From Lentibacter sp. XHP0401 (lineage in GTDB: Bacteria > Pseudomonadota > Alphaproteobacteria > Rhodobacterales > Rhodobacteraceae): a DNA stretch of 64,000 nt. Made by a program: the position numbers and the translations under genes. The DNA lies in the NCBI RefSeq assembly GCF_025751535.1, contig NZ_JAOWLC010000005.1, forward strand, positions 186,001 to 250,000. The letters run 5' to 3'. A model generated the notes under the pieces. It saw only the letters and a program-made list of their open reading frames with translations. It had not been told where the DNA came from and ran no database searches. Positions 35,102 to 45,046 of this stretch are shown here, piece after piece. Every line of letters begins with the position of its first letter. Within the stretch, counting starts at the first letter, position 1.

Positions 35102-37006
35102 TTACGCTGGTTGCACCGTCAAACGGCGTGAGAAAAGTCCTGCAACAAGTGTGAGTATGAGAGCCGGAACATAGACCATCGGAATGGGGATCATGGCCCC
35201 GACCCCGATGATAAAGCGCACGCCTGACTGGCCAATGCCGATCCGCCCCAACATCGGGTCCGCGCGGCCCAACGAGGTGGCAAACATCCAGATCGCGGCA
35301 AGGAGGCGGAGCATTGTGATAACAAGCTCGCTCCAGCTAAACTCCCCCGCGACCAGAAGGAGCGAGGGCGAATAAACAAAGACATAGGGCACAAGCAGCC
35401 CGACAATCGAAATACGCAGCGCAACGAAGGCCGTTTGCAAAGGGTTGCCCCCCGCAATGGGCGCGGCCACATAACAGCCATAGGCGATAGGCGGCACAAT
35501 CGAAGAATAAACCGCATAGTAAAGCACGAACATATGCGCCGCGAGCGGCAGCACCCCTGCCTTGATGATCGCAGGCGCAATCATGATCGCAATAATGAGA
35601 TAAGCGGGCAGCGTGGGCAGCCCCATGCCAAGGATGAGCGCCCCGAACATCGCCAGAATGAGCGCCATGATGAGATAGTCCTCACCCCAGCCTGAAATTG
35701 CTGTGGCAAAACGGATAGCCACGCCTGTTTCGTTGATGACCGCCAGCACAACGCCAATAACAGCAACTGCCAGCATAATCTGTGCGGAAGATATACCCCC
35801 AGCCACCAGCGCATCCCAGATTCGCTTGGGTTCGCGGCGGAAGTTGGGGTTAAGAACAAAGCCCGCACCTATGGCTGTGAGCACACCCACAAGCCCCGCT
35901 GTGGCAGGCGATTTGCCCATCAGGAAAGTGGCCATCAGCATCGCAATGGGCAAGAACACGAGAAGTGAATTAAGCCAGTCCCGCGCTGTGAGCACGGGCA
36001 GGTCTTCCTTGGCCATTGGTTTGATATCAAGCCGGATCGCCTCGGCGTAAACCTGCGCAAATAGGCCGATGTATTTGAACAAAGCAGGCAGGGCTGCGGC
36101 AGCAATCACCATGGCGAAGGGCATGCCCACAAGATCGGCCATGATAAAGACCGCTGCCGCCATGATCGGCGGGGTGAGTTGCCCGCCCGAGGAGGCCGCT
36201 GTTTCAACTGCGCCCGCAAAGTTAGCCGAAAAGCCCTGTCGCTTGATCATAGGGATCGTGAACACGCCAGTGCCTGCAATATTAGCCGCAACGGAGCCTG
36301 ACATCATGCCAAAGACTGCACTCGCCACAATGGCCGCATGAGCCGCGCCGCCACGGATACGGCCTGTGAGAGCCGTGGAAATATGAATGAGGCTTTCGCC
36401 CGCCCCTGTGCGCTCGAGCACCGCTCCGAAGATGAGGAAGATCAGCACATTATCGGCCACAAGCCCGGTCGTGCGGCCAAAGACACCGTCAAAGGAATAC
36501 CAGACAATCTGCATGAAATCGGCGATGTTTGTGCCGAAATGCTTGAGAATACTGGGCAGATACGGCCCAGCAAAGCCGAAGGCCACAAAGCAAAGCGCCA
36601 TAATTACAAGAGACCAACCCCATGCGCGAATGGTCAGTAAGATGATCGCGGCAACGCCCATGAGGCCGCCCGCGATGTTCATCGGAGTCGCCATGTAGAA
36701 CCCTGTCCAAAGCTCAGCCTTGACGCGGTAAAACCAGATCGCCGAGAAGACAAACGCCGCCACGAGAAGCGCATCAAACACATAGCCAAGCCACGGTGCG
36801 CGCTCGAAAAGCTGGGTCTTGGCGGCGGACTGCGTGAGCAGCACAATCGCCGAGCTAAGCGCAATCACACCAAAGCGGGCTGTCACCTCATCGAGCGTGA
36901 AAAACGCGATGACCGCAATCACAACAAGCGAGAACACCCCCGCCAGAACGCCTCCGGCCTGTTGCAGCGGGGTTTGTGGGCCAGTTGGCGTCAACCCTTC
37001 GCTCAT
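35102..37006 (-). CDS. TRAP transporter fused permease (DctQM-type, TAXI associated)
   Basis: Fused small and large TRAP permease, 634 residues with about 16-18 membrane segments. The first 170 residues match the DctQ-like part; the remainder is DctM-like with FGMMSGSVAANIAGTGVFTI, GGQLTPPIMAAAVFIMADLV, GMGLPTLPAYLIIAIMIAPA and YAVYSSIVPPIAYGCYVAAP. Such fusions are the norm for TAXI systems. Its start overlaps the marR stop by four bases (ATGA type), showing coupled translation. Confidence 0.88.
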   Translation of the reverse strand: MSEGLTPTGPQTPLQQAGGVLAGVFSLVVIAVIAFFTLDEVTARFGVIALSSAIVLLTQSAAKTQLFERAPWLGYVFDALLVAAFVFSAIWFYRVKAELWTGFYMATPMNIAGGLMGVAAIILLTIRAWGWSLVIMALCFVAFGFAGPYLPSILKHFGTNIADFMQIVWYSFDGVFGRTTGLVADNVLIFLIFGAVLERTGAGESLIHISTALTGRIRGGAAHAAIVASAVFGMMSGSVAANIAGTGVFTIPMIKRQGFSANFAGAVETAASSGGQLTPPIMAAAVFIMADLVGMPFAMVIAAAALPALFKYIGLFAQVYAEAIRLDIKPMAKEDLPVLTARDWLNSLLVFLPIAMLMATFLMGKSPATAGLVGVLTAIGAGFVLNPNFRREPKRIWDALVAGGISSAQIMLAVAVIGVVLAVINETGVAIRFATAISGWGEDYLIMALILAMFGALILGMGLPTLPAYLIIAIMIAPAIIKAGVLPLAAHMFVLYYAVYSSIVPPIAYGCYVAAPIAGGNPLQTAFVALRISIVGLLVPYVFVYSPSLLLVAGEFSWSELVITMLRLLAAIWMFATSLGRADPMLGRIGIGQSGVRFIIGVGAMIPIPMVYVPALILTLVAGLFSRRLTVQPA

Positions 37007-37509
37007 AGTGTAACCCCTTCCGCTTTTGCTCTCTCGATGCTGTGCGCCGTCAGCTTATCGAGCAGCCGCAAAAACTCGGCGCACTCATCTGGTGTGAAGC
37101 AGCCCACAACGCTTTCGTTACGCATAGCAGCCTCGGCAAGCACCCGCCCGTGCAGTTCCCGCCCTGCCCTGGTCAGCGAAAGCGTCACAACGCGGCGGTC
37201 TTCTTGTGAGGGGTGGGTTGTAAGAAACCCGCGGCCAACCAGCCCGCTAACCACGCGGCTGAGTTGGCCTTTATCCATCAAAAGCATCTTGCGCACATCA
37301 GAAACCACGGCAGGCGACAAAGCCTCGGTCAGCCCTATCACACGCCACTCGTTCAGCGTCACACCGAGCCGATTTTGGAAGTTCGCGCCGCCAAGCCGCT
37401 CGTTGAGCAGATTGAAACGAGCAATTCGAAAAGAAAGCGCATCCGTCACCGCCTCAATTGGCGGATGGATTTGCTCCACGTCAGCTTGCTCTGCTTTTCT
37501 GGCTTGCAT
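37003..37509 (-). CDS. MarR-family transcriptional regulator
   Basis: Winged-helix regulator of 168 residues. The core reads NEWRVIGLTEALSPAVVSDV, LLMDKGQLSRVVSGLVGRGF and the wing HPSQEDRRVVTLSLTRAGRE. It is the first gene of the operon with the TAXI-TRAP permease and is divergent from an amidohydrolase gene, so both may be its targets. A MarR-type palindrome lies in the divergent space. The inducer is unknown; a substrate of the amidohydrolase is a fair guess. Confidence 0.88.
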   Translation of the reverse strand: MQARKAEQADVEQIHPPIEAVTDALSFRIARFNLLNERLGGANFQNRLGVTLNEWRVIGLTEALSPAVVSDVRKMLLMDKGQLSRVVSGLVGRGFLTTHPSQEDRRVVTLSLTRAGRELHGRVLAEAAMRNESVVGCFTPDECAEFLRLLDKLTAHSIERAKAEGVTL

Positions 37510-37545
37510 GTCTGGCCCTCCCCTTTCCTTAACAGTGTCAATTTA

Positions 37546-37560
37546 GTTGATTAAGTCAAC
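37546..37560. promoter_or_regulatory. Candidate MarR operator
   Basis: Inverted repeat GTTGA-TTAAG-TCAAC at 37546-37560, with near-symmetry across its centre, flanked by TGTCAATTT on the left and AAATTTTTGACAA on the right. It is in the 105-base space between divergent marR and amidohydrolase genes and has the size and AT-rich centre of MarR sites. Confidence 0.5.
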
Positions 37561-37614
37561 AAATTTTTGACAATATGTCGCACCTCAGCCAATATCCGCT
37601 AAAAGGAGTCCCCA

Positions 37615-39264
37615 ATGCCCCATCCGATCCCCGACGAAATTCTCACAGGTGGAAGGCTTCTGACAATGGATCCGCACCAGCCCCTCGCCAGCGCAATGGC
37701 ACTTGCCGGCGGCCGCATTCTGGCCGTAGGCACGGACGCCGAAATCGAAGCGCTGACAGGCGCTGGCACAAAGCACACGCGGCTTCACGGGCGGCATATT
37801 ATGCCTGGGCTTGTCGAAAGCCACACCCATGCGCTGTGGGGCGCGTGCCGTGATTTGTTTGATGTTTATGTCGGTTATAGCGCGAGCCTCGCAGAGCTTA
37901 TCAAGGCCACCCGCACCCGTGCAGCAAGCCTGCCAGAGGGCACGCCTGTCAGCGGTGGTCCATGGCGCCATGAAATGCGGACCGAAATGGGCGCGCGCCC
38001 GCGTAATCTGCTGGATGATGTGAGCCGTGCACACCCGATCGTGCTGTTTGACACCTCGCAACATCTGGCTTGGGCCAACTCTCTGGCGATCGAGAAGGCG
38101 GGCCTTGGCGGCGTGCCAGACGATATCAAAGGCGGCGTAATCGAGCGCAACGAAGATGGCACTGCCAGCGGCATTTTCGCCGAAGCCGCCACAAGTCCAC
38201 TGCGTGCACTCACAGCCTATACCGATGTGCAAATGGCCGAGGCCGCGCGCAAATTCACCCGTTATTTCAATGCCCTCGGCTTCACCGCCTTCAAAGAGCC
38301 GATGGCCTACGAACCGGAATTGCGCGCTTATCATGCCGCCGATCAGCGCGGAGAGATGACGCTTCACGCCGCCGCGCATATCGTCAAGGCAGGTATCGCG
38401 GCAGGTCACGTGAGCTACACCGAAATGGAACGCCTGCGCACAACCTTCCGCAGTGAAAACCTCCGCACGGATTACGCCAAGCTCTTCCTTGATGGCGTTG
38501 CCCCCGGCTTCACCGCGTCTTTTGCCGAACCCTACCTTGCCAGTTCGGGCTATGACGTGGCCAACCACACCCCCGATGCCACCTTACTGATTGACCCGGC
38601 CGAGCACGCAGCCATCGTGACCGAGCTTGATGCGCGCGGCTTCACCGTGAAGATGCACGCCGTCGGCGACAACGCCATCGCCAAGGGGCTTGATGCTATT
38701 GCCGCCGCACGCGCGGCCAACGGGCCAAGTGGGCTGCGCCACGAGATTGCCCATTGCACCTTTGTCTCCGATGCCGACTTGGCACGCTTTGCCGCTCTTG
38801 GTGCGGTGGCCGAAATGTCACCCAAGCTCTGGTATCCAAACGCCGCAACACCCGCGCAAACCGCTGTTTTGGGCAAAAAACGGCTCGAGAAATGTCACCG
38901 CTTTGCCGACCTGCTCGCCGCCAAAGCCGAGATGACATATGCTTCCGACTGGCCGGCCTCGGCCCCGGATGCAAACCCGTGGACAGGGCTTGCAGGTATG
39001 TTAACGCGGCGCGATGTAACGGGGCAGTTCGGCGGCACGGTCGGCCCTGCGCAGGCCATCAGCCTTGCCCAAGCGCTGCCCCTGTTCACACTCCAAGGTG
39101 CGCGCAGTTTGCGCATGGAAGCCGAAACAGGCTCTCTCACCGCAGGAAAATGGGCGGACTTTATCACCCTGCCAAAATTGCTTTCCGAGATGACACCCGA
39201 AGAAATCGGTGCTTGCGCACCATTGCAAACCCGCTGGAAGGGCCGCATTGTTTATGAGGATTAA
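37615..39264 (+). CDS. YtcJ-like metal-dependent amidohydrolase
   Basis: Hydrolase of the amidohydrolase superfamily, 549 residues, cytosolic. Metal motif VESHTHALWG near residue 65, later ligands in TVKMHAVGDNAIAKGL and LRHEIAHCTF and the catalytic aspartate in TYASDWPASAPD. The insert typical of YtcJ proteins (residues about 90-230) is present. AAAAGGAG precedes the ATG. It is divergent from marR and the TAXI-TRAP genes, which suggests uptake and hydrolysis of an amide or carbamoyl compound, but the substrate is not known. Its stop is three bases from a tRNA-Leu on the other strand. Confidence 0.85.
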   Translation: MPHPIPDEILTGGRLLTMDPHQPLASAMALAGGRILAVGTDAEIEALTGAGTKHTRLHGRHIMPGLVESHTHALWGACRDLFDVYVGYSASLAELIKATRTRAASLPEGTPVSGGPWRHEMRTEMGARPRNLLDDVSRAHPIVLFDTSQHLAWANSLAIEKAGLGGVPDDIKGGVIERNEDGTASGIFAEAATSPLRALTAYTDVQMAEAARKFTRYFNALGFTAFKEPMAYEPELRAYHAADQRGEMTLHAAAHIVKAGIAAGHVSYTEMERLRTTFRSENLRTDYAKLFLDGVAPGFTASFAEPYLASSGYDVANHTPDATLLIDPAEHAAIVTELDARGFTVKMHAVGDNAIAKGLDAIAAARAANGPSGLRHEIAHCTFVSDADLARFAALGAVAEMSPKLWYPNAATPAQTAVLGKKRLEKCHRFADLLAAKAEMTYASDWPASAPDANPWTGLAGMLTRRDVTGQFGGTVGPAQAISLAQALPLFTLQGARSLRMEAETGSLTAGKWADFITLPKLLSEMTPEEIGACAPLQTRWKGRIVYED

Positions 39265-39267
39265 TGC

Positions 39268-39354
39268 TGGTACCCGCGGCCGGACTCGAACCGGCACGGC
39301 CTATACGGCCTAGAGATTTTAAGTCTCCTGTGTCTACCATTCCACCACGCAGGC
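39268..39354 (-). tRNA. tRNA-Leu(UAA), CCA encoded
   Basis: 87-base class II tRNA on the minus strand. Acceptor GCCTGCG pairs with CGCGGGT (first pair G-U as in E. coli tRNA-Leu), anticodon loop CTTAAAA gives UAA, a long variable arm (TAGGCCGTATAGGCC) and T-loop GGTTCGAGTCC are present, followed by A and CCA (39268-39270). Confidence 0.96.
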
Positions 39355-39421
39355 CAGCGCAGCTTGCCTAAACCGAGCAGCGGATAAAAACAATCCGCTT
39401 CTTTCATCAGAAAGCCGCAAC

Positions 39422-39772
39422 ATGACTGTTAAACGCATCACTGCCAACTTGAACACCCGCTCTGTGAGCGAGATGCGCAGCTTTTATAACGCTCTTTTCG
39501 GACTTGATGTGCTAATGGATCACGGCTGGATGGCCACACTCGGAACACGGTCTGATGCGCCCGTCCAATTAAGCATCGCAACAGAAGGTGGCGAAGGTAC
39601 CCCCGTGCCGGAAATTTCGATCGAGGTGGACGATCTTGATGAAGTGCTCGCAAAAGCCCGCGCGCTTGAGCACGATATTCTTTACGGCCCGGAAACCGAA
39701 AGCTGGGGCGTGCGCCGCTTCATGCTGCACGACCCGTCAGACAACCTCATCAACGTGCTGATGCACATCTAA
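39422..39772 (+). CDS. VOC-family (glyoxalase/dioxygenase fold) protein
   Basis: Small metal-binding-fold protein, 116 residues, made of two beta-alpha-beta-beta-beta modules. Visible features are RSVSEMRSFYNALFGLDVLM, EISIEVDDLDEVLAKARALE and WGVRRFMLHDPSDNLINVL. The classical glyoxalase metal ligands are only partly recognisable, so the activity is open: lyase, isomerase or resistance-type binding protein. It stands alone between a tRNA and putR. Confidence 0.8.
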   Translation: MTVKRITANLNTRSVSEMRSFYNALFGLDVLMDHGWMATLGTRSDAPVQLSIATEGGEGTPVPEISIEVDDLDEVLAKARALEHDILYGPETESWGVRRFMLHDPSDNLINVLMHI

Positions 39773-39795
39773 AGCGGGCCGCCCTGCCCCATTGG

Positions 39796-40287
39796 TCACA
39801 TAACATCCGCGAGAGTTGTTTCTTTCACCGCCTGCATCGCCACATAAGTCGAGGTTGAAGAGACATAAGGCAGCGTTGAAATCTGCTCGGCCATAACAAT
39901 GCGGTAGTCGTTCATGTTCTGGGTGCGGACCTTGAGTAGGTAGTCAAAATTCGCGGCCATGAGATGCACCTGCTCGATCTGCGGGATCTTGGAAACAGCT
40001 GCATTAAACGCCGCCAGCGCCTTTTCTCGGGTGTCCGATAGGCGCACTTCAACAAAAGAAACGTGATCCAACCCCAAGCGGATCGGGTCAAACAGCGCTT
40101 TATAGCCGGTGATAACCCCCGTCTGCTCCAGCCGTTTAAGCCGCGCTTGCGTGGGTGATTTGGAGAGACCAATGCGCTGCGCAAGCTCGGTAACGGGGAT
40201 TCGCCCGTCTGACGCAAGCACAGAGAGAATCTTACGATCAAACCAATCCAGATCTACTTGACCTTTAATTCCGACATTGACAGCCAT
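39796..40287 (-). CDS. putR: Lrp-family proline utilisation regulator PutR
   Basis: AsnC/Lrp-type activator with 163 residues. Helix-turn-helix PVTELAQRIGLSKSPTQARLKRLE, C-terminal ligand domain from IEQVHLMAANFDYLLKVRTQNM. The divergent position beside putA, and the absence of a DNA-binding domain from PutA, fit PutR as known from Agrobacterium and Rhodobacter, which activates putA with proline. Start MAVNVGIKGQ was chosen because it aligns with family length; a longer frame to 40425 overlaps putA. Confidence 0.82.
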   Translation of the reverse strand: MAVNVGIKGQVDLDWFDRKILSVLASDGRIPVTELAQRIGLSKSPTQARLKRLEQTGVITGYKALFDPIRLGLDHVSFVEVRLSDTREKALAAFNAAVSKIPQIEQVHLMAANFDYLLKVRTQNMNDYRIVMAEQISTLPYVSSTSTYVAMQAVKETTLADVM

Positions 40288-40366
40288 TTTGACCCGCTTT
40301 CTCCATAAGATCAGGAATATCACCCGATTAAACAAGATTACATAGGACGAAATGGAGGAGTTTGCC

Positions 40367-43300
40367 ATGCCTAAGAATCCACTTCGTTCTGCAATCAGCA
40401 CCAATATGTATGCCAATGAAGCCAAAACGCTTCAGCGCCTCATTGTCGAGGCCGGCCTCTCTAAGGAAACCCGCACACGGATTTCGGCAGACGCTGCAAC
40501 TCTCGTGCATGGCATTCGCAAAAGCTCCAATCCTGGGATGATGGAAGTCTTCCTCGCGGAATACGGCCTTTCTACCGACGAAGGCATCGCCCTCATGTGC
40601 CTTGCCGAAGCCTTGCTGCGCGTGCCCGATGCCGAAACGATCGACGCGCTGATCGAGGACAAAATCGCGCAGTCCGATTGGGCCAGCCACATGGGCGAAA
40701 GCACCTCACCGCTGGTCAATGCGTCCACTTGGGCGCTCATGCTAACAGGCAAGGTGCTCGACGAGCCCGCCCCCGGCCTCATTGGTACGCTCAGAAGTGC
40801 TGTAAAGCGCTTGGGCGAGCCCGTCATCCGCACAGCCGTGGGCCGCGCCATGAAAGAAATGGGCCGTCAGTTCGTGCTCGGAGAAACCATCACAAGCGCA
40901 ATGGAGCGCGCCGCGAAGATGGAAGCCAAGGGCTATACCTACAGCTACGACATGCTTGGCGAGGCCGCGCGCACCGAAGGTGATGCGAAGCGTTATCACC
41001 TCGCGTACAGCCGTGCGATCACGGCCATCGCGCAAGCCTGCACCCGCAGTGAAATCCGGGAAAATCCGGGAATTTCGGTCAAACTCTCCGCTCTGCATCC
41101 GCGCTATGAAGAAGCCCAGCGCGCCCGCGTGATGGATGAACTGGCCCCGCGCCTGCGCTCGCTTGCCCTGCTCGCCAAATCCGCTGGTATGGGCCTCAAT
41201 GTCGACGCCGAAGAAGCCGATCGCCTCGCGCTGTCGATGGATGTGATCGAGGAAGTCCTCTCAGAGCCGTCACTTGCAAACTGGGACGGCTTCGGCGTTG
41301 TTGTGCAAGCCTACGGGCAACGCGCAGGCGATGCGATCGACTATCTCAACGCACTGGCAACGCGGCTTGACCGCCGTATCATGGTCCGCCTTGTGAAAGG
41401 CGCGTACTGGGACACCGAAGTGAAGCGCGCGCAGGTTGAAGGTGTTGTGGGCTTCCCTGTATTCACAGCCAAACCCGCGACCGATGTGAGCTACATCGCC
41501 AATGCGAAGAAGCTGCTGGGCATGACAAGCCGCATCTATCCGCAGTTCGCCACGCACAATGCCCACACGGTTGCCGCCGTTCTCGACATGGCCAAGGACA
41601 TGGGCGTGAGCAATGACGCCTACGAGTTCCAGCGCCTTCACGGCATGGGCGAGGCGCTGCATGATATCGTGCTCAAAGGCCGTGGTTCGCATTGCCGTAT
41701 CTATGCTCCTGTAGGGGCGCACCGCGATCTGCTCGCCTATCTCGTGCGCCGCCTGCTCGAAAACGGAGCCAACTCAAGCTTTGTGAACCAGATCGTAGAC
41801 GAGGATGTCCCCGCCGAAGAAGTCGCGGCCTGCCCGTTTGACGCGCTGGCAACCGCTCAGCCCAACATCACCGAAGCGCCCGACTTGTTTGCGCCCGAGC
41901 GGGCCAACTCGAAGGGCTTTGACATCACTCACGAGCCAACACTTGCGCGCATCGAGAAGGCACGCAAACCCTATGCCGTGCATGTCTGGGAGGCGGCCCC
42001 CCTGCTCGCAGGCAAGGCCAAACCGCAGAAAACCCATACGGCGCTTAACCCTGCAAACCCGGCCGATACCGTGGGTAAAGTTGCCTTCGCCTCGAAGACC
42101 GATGTCGAAACTGCGCTGAAGGCCGCGAAGGTATGGGACGCCGCACCAGCCGAGCGCGCCAAGGTGCTCAACAAAGCCGCAGATCTTTATGAAAAGCACT
42201 TCGGAGAACTCTTTGCACAGCTCGCGCGCGAAGCGGGCAAGATAATGTCCGACCAGGTGGGCGAGCTGCGCGAAGCCGTCGACTTCCTGCGCTACTACGC
42301 CGCCAATGCGCCCCATGAAACGCCAATCGGAACCTTCACCTGCATTTCGCCATGGAACTTCCCGCTGGCAATCTTCACAGGGCAAATCGCCGCCGCTTTG
42401 GCGGCTGGCAATGCCGTTCTCGCCAAACCGGCCGAGCAAACCTCACTCATCGCCTACCGCGCGACGCAACTGTTGCACGAAGCGGGCGTGCCTGTCACAG
42501 CGCTTCAGCTTCTCCCCGGTGCCGGCGATGTCGGAGCAGCGCTCACGTCTGATCCGCGCATCGGCGGCGTGGCCTTTACAGGCGGCACAGATACAGCGCT
42601 GCTCATCCGAAAATCCATGGCCGAAAACCTCGCTCCCGGCGCGCCGCTGATTGCCGAAACCGGCGGGCTGAACGCCATGATCGTAGACAGCACCGCGCTG
42701 CCCGAACAGGCCGTGCAAGCCATCGTTGAAAGCGCCTTTCAATCCGCTGGCCAGCGCTGCTCGGCCCTACGCTGCCTTTATGTGCAGGATGATATCGCCG
42801 AAGGCTTCACCCATATGCTCAAAGGCGCGATGGAGGAGCTTTCCATGGGCGCACCTTGGCTTCTGAGCACTGATGTCGGGCCCGTCATTGACGAAGAGGC
42901 CCGCGCCAGCATTGCCGAGCACATCGAGACTGCACGCGCCGAGGGACGGCTCATGCACGAGTTGCGCACACCGAACTCGGGCACCTTCATCGCGCCAACT
43001 CTGATCAAAGTGAGCGGCATCGCGGACATGGGACGCGAAATCTTCGGCCCCGTGCTGCACTTGGCCACGTTCAAATCAAACGAAATCGACCGCGTTGTCG
43101 AGGCGATCAATGCCACGGGCTATGGCCTCACTTTTGGCCTGCAAACCCGTATCGACGACCGCGTGCAGCATATTTGCGAGCGTATTCATGCGGGCAATAT
43201 CTATGTAAACCGCAACCAGATCGGAGCGATTGTCGGCAGCCAGCCTTTTGGCGGCGAAGGCCTTTCCGGCACAGGGCCAAAAGCGGGTGGGCCAAACTAT

Positions 43301-43801
43301 CTGCCGCGCTTTGTGCAACCTGCCACGCAAGCGGCACAAGGCACATGGAGCAGCGCTATGAGTTCGGAGGCGATGCACTCGGCCATTCTGGCAGCACCCG
43401 CTGCAAAAACTGCGCAAACTCTGGTGATGCCCGGTCCTACGGGGGAATCCAACAAACTCACGATGGAACCCCGCGCACCGCTTTTGTGCCTCGGCCCAAG
43501 CGCCGAAACCGCCGCGGCGCAAGCCGATATGGTACGCGCTTTGGGCGGGGTTGCTGTAAAAGCCACGGGCACTCTGCAAGCAGACGCCTTGGAAACACTC
43601 ACAGGCTTTTCGGGTGTGCTCTTCTGGGGCAACGAGGCTGAGGCGCGCAGCTATGAACGAGCTTTGTCCAAACGCACAGGAGCGATCTTGCCTCTGATCA
43701 CAGCCGTTCCGGATGTAGCGCGGGTGATGGGTGAGCGGCATGTTTGTGTGGATACGACAGCTTCGGGCGGGAATGCTGCGCTTTTGGCAGGCCAAGGGTA
43801 A
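40367..43801 (+). CDS. putA: Bifunctional proline dehydrogenase / L-glutamate gamma-semialdehyde dehydrogenase PutA
   Basis: Two-step enzyme turning proline into glutamate, 1144 residues. Residues 1-about 100 are the arm; the FAD-barrel PRODH domain (about 150-470) contains [20 protein letters not shown] and [11 protein letters not shown]; the aldehyde dehydrogenase domain (about 550-1000) has catalytic glutamate in [13 protein letters not shown] and cysteine in [15 protein letters not shown]-terminal segment of about 140 residues after [10 protein letters not shown] is the extra domain of type-B PutA. No ribbon-helix-helix is present at the N-terminus, so it is not self-regulating. The start MPKNPLRSA is preceded by GGAGGAG. 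Confidence 0.95.
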   Translation: MPKNPLRSAISTNMYANEAKTLQRLIVEAGLSKETRTRISADAATLVHGIRKSSNPGMMEVFLAEYGLSTDEGIALMCLAEALLRVPDAETIDALIEDKIAQSDWASHMGESTSPLVNASTWALMLTGKVLDEPAPGLIGTLRSAVKRLGEPVIRTAVGRAMKEMGRQFVLGETITSAMERAAKMEAKGYTYSYDMLGEAARTEGDAKRYHLAYSRAITAIAQACTRSEIRENPGISVKLSALHPRYEEAQRARVMDELAPRLRSLALLAKSAGMGLNVDAEEADRLALSMDVIEEVLSEPSLANWDGFGVVVQAYGQRAGDAIDYLNALATRLDRRIMVRLVKGAYWDTEVKRAQVEGVVGFPVFTAKPATDVSYIANAKKLLGMTSRIYPQFATHNAHTVAAVLDMAKDMGVSNDAYEFQRLHGMGEALHDIVLKGRGSHCRIYAPVGAHRDLLAYLVRRLLENGANSSFVNQIVDEDVPAEEVAACPFDALATAQPNITEAPDLFAPERANSKGFDITHEPTLARIEKARKPYAVHVWEAAPLLAGKAKPQKTHTALNPANPADTVGKVAFASKTDVETALKAAKVWDAAPAERAKVLNKAADLYEKHFGELFAQLAREAGKIMSDQVGELREAVDFLRYYAANAPHETPIGTFTCISPWNFPLAIFTGQIAAALAAGNAVLAKPAEQTSLIAYRATQLLHEAGVPVTALQLLPGAGDVGAALTSDPRIGGVAFTGGTDTALLIRKSMAENLAPGAPLIAETGGLNAMIVDSTALPEQAVQAIVESAFQSAGQRCSALRCLYVQDDIAEGFTHMLKGAMEELSMGAPWLLSTDVGPVIDEEARASIAEHIETARAEGRLMHELRTPNSGTFIAPTLIKVSGIADMGREIFGPVLHLATFKSNEIDRVVEAINATGYGLTFGLQTRIDDRVQHICERIHAGNIYVNRNQIGAIVGSQPFGGEGLSGTGPKAGGPNYLPRFVQPATQAAQGTWSSAMSSEAMHSAILAAPAAKTAQTLVMPGPTGESNKLTMEPRAPLLCLGPSAETAAAQADMVRALGGVAVKATGTLQADALETLTGFSGVLFWGNEAEARSYERALSKRTGAILPLITAVPDVARVMGERHVCVDTTASGGNAALLAGQG

Positions 43802-43837
43802 CTGTTTTCGAATTGCGCTTCGCGCAATCCGATCATG

Positions 43838-43885
43838 GCGGGGGCTTTGCCCCCGCACCCCCAAGGTATTTTTAAACAGAAGAAG
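43838..43885 (-). repeat. Dispersed hairpin repeat, copy 1
   Basis: On the minus strand CTTCTTCTGTTTAAAAATAC then CTTGGGGG is followed by a stem GCGGGGGC / GCCCCCGC with loop AAA. The same leading sequence, with hairpins of unrelated sequence after it, occurs at 57935 and 61900. The upstream ATTGCG/CGCAAT hairpin at 43812-43828 may belong to it. It sits between putA and the rhomboid gene. Confidence 0.65.
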
Positions 43886-43937
43886 CGGGGCAAAATTTGC
43901 GCTTTCCCCTCTGCAGCTTTGGCCTTAGCGTCATGTC

Positions 43938-44678
43938 ATGTTTCCATTTCGCGACCATAACCCGAGCGGGCGCACGCCCTATGTGACCTACGCGCTGATT
44001 GCCGTGAATATTGCCGTGTTTCTAAGCTATTGGCATTTGTTCGCAGACCCCCGCGCACTCAATGATTTTTATTTTCAGTATGCGCTCATCCCCGCCGCCA
44101 TCACCACGGGGCAGGGTTTTGAAGGCTTGTTTACCTCGATGTTTTTACACGGCGGGCTAATGCATCTTGGCGGGAACATGCTGTTTTTATGGATATTTGG
44201 CGACAATATGGAAGACGAGATGGGCCATATGGGCTTCCTCGCTTTTTATCTCATGTCAGGGCTTCTGGCGGGCCTGTCGCACGTTGTGTTTGCGCCAGGA
44301 TCAGCGGTGCCGACTGTGGGTGCGTCCGGCGCGATTGCGGGCGTGATGGGGGGCTACTTGCTGCTCTTCCCGCGCGCCAAGGTCGATATTCTCCTCATCA
44401 TCGTGATCTTTTTCCGCGTTTTCACATTGCCGGCCTGGATCATGCTTGCGATCTGGTTTGGCATGCAGGCCTTCGGCGGCCTCACAACAAACCCCGACAC
44501 AGGCGGCGTGGCCTATTGGGCCCATGCCGGCGGGTTTATCGCAGGAATAGCGCTGACCTTTCCTCTGTTCATGCGCCTTGGCGGGCCGCACTTCTGGCAT
44601 AAGAACGACTTTAAGCCGCCCCACCCCGAGGCGCAGTATGACCCTTCCCGCATCCCAACCATAAGGCGACGCAAATGA
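43938..44678 (+). CDS. Rhomboid-family intramembrane serine protease
   Basis: Membrane protease that cleaves transmembrane segments, 246 residues with about six membrane spans. Catalytic serine is S130 in PTVGASGAIAGV and histidine is H196 in YWAHAGGFIAG; the oxyanion part is HGGLMHLGGN (H71, H76, N80). The start MFPFRDHNPS is typical of alphaproteobacterial members. It overlaps the next gene by four bases (ATGA), so both are read from one message. Substrate unknown. Confidence 0.9.
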   Translation: MFPFRDHNPSGRTPYVTYALIAVNIAVFLSYWHLFADPRALNDFYFQYALIPAAITTGQGFEGLFTSMFLHGGLMHLGGNMLFLWIFGDNMEDEMGHMGFLAFYLMSGLLAGLSHVVFAPGSAVPTVGASGAIAGVMGGYLLLFPRAKVDILLIIVIFFRVFTLPAWIMLAIWFGMQAFGGLTTNPDTGGVAYWAHAGGFIAGIALTFPLFMRLGGPHFWHKNDFKPPHPEAQYDPSRIPTIRRRK

Positions 44679-45043
44679 ACGAATCCCACAAGCTCACCTG
44701 CCATTGTGGCGCTGTCGAAATGCTGGTCACTCTCTCAGACGGGCTAAACACCGCGCGGCGCTGTGACTGTTCTTTTTGCCGCCGCCGTGGCGCTGTGGCC
44801 GTGAGCGCTCCACTTGACGGGATCAAGATCATCAAGGGCGAGGACAACCTCACGCTTTACCAATGGGGCACGATGACGGCGAAGCATTATTTCTGCAAAA
44901 CCTGTGGCAACTACACGCACCATCAGCGCCGCTCGAACCCTAATGAATACGGTGTAAACATGGGTGCGCTCGAGGGGGTAAACCCTGCCGAATACGAGCC
45001 TATCGAGTGGGCCGACGGCGTGAACCACCCGTCAGACCGTTAA
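44675..45043 (+). CDS. GFA-family (glutathione-dependent formaldehyde-activating type) zinc protein
   Basis: 122 residues with the zinc-cysteine pattern of the family: TCHCGAVEM (C9, C11), CDCSFCRRRG (C30, C32, C35) and FCKTCGNYTHH. Members bind zinc and a few have been linked to glutathione-formaldehyde or centromere proteins, but most have no proven reaction. Translationally coupled to the rhomboid gene; convergent with suhB three bases further on. Confidence 0.85.
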   Translation: MNESHKLTCHCGAVEMLVTLSDGLNTARRCDCSFCRRRGAVAVSAPLDGIKIIKGEDNLTLYQWGTMTAKHYFCKTCGNYTHHQRRSNPNEYGVNMGALEGVNPAEYEPIEWADGVNHPSDR

Positions 45044-45046
45044 CCC

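Noticed and set aside
37585-38568. 327-codon minus-strand frame
   Set aside because: Antisense to the amidohydrolase gene, with no recognisable domain; a shadow of high-G+C coding sequence.
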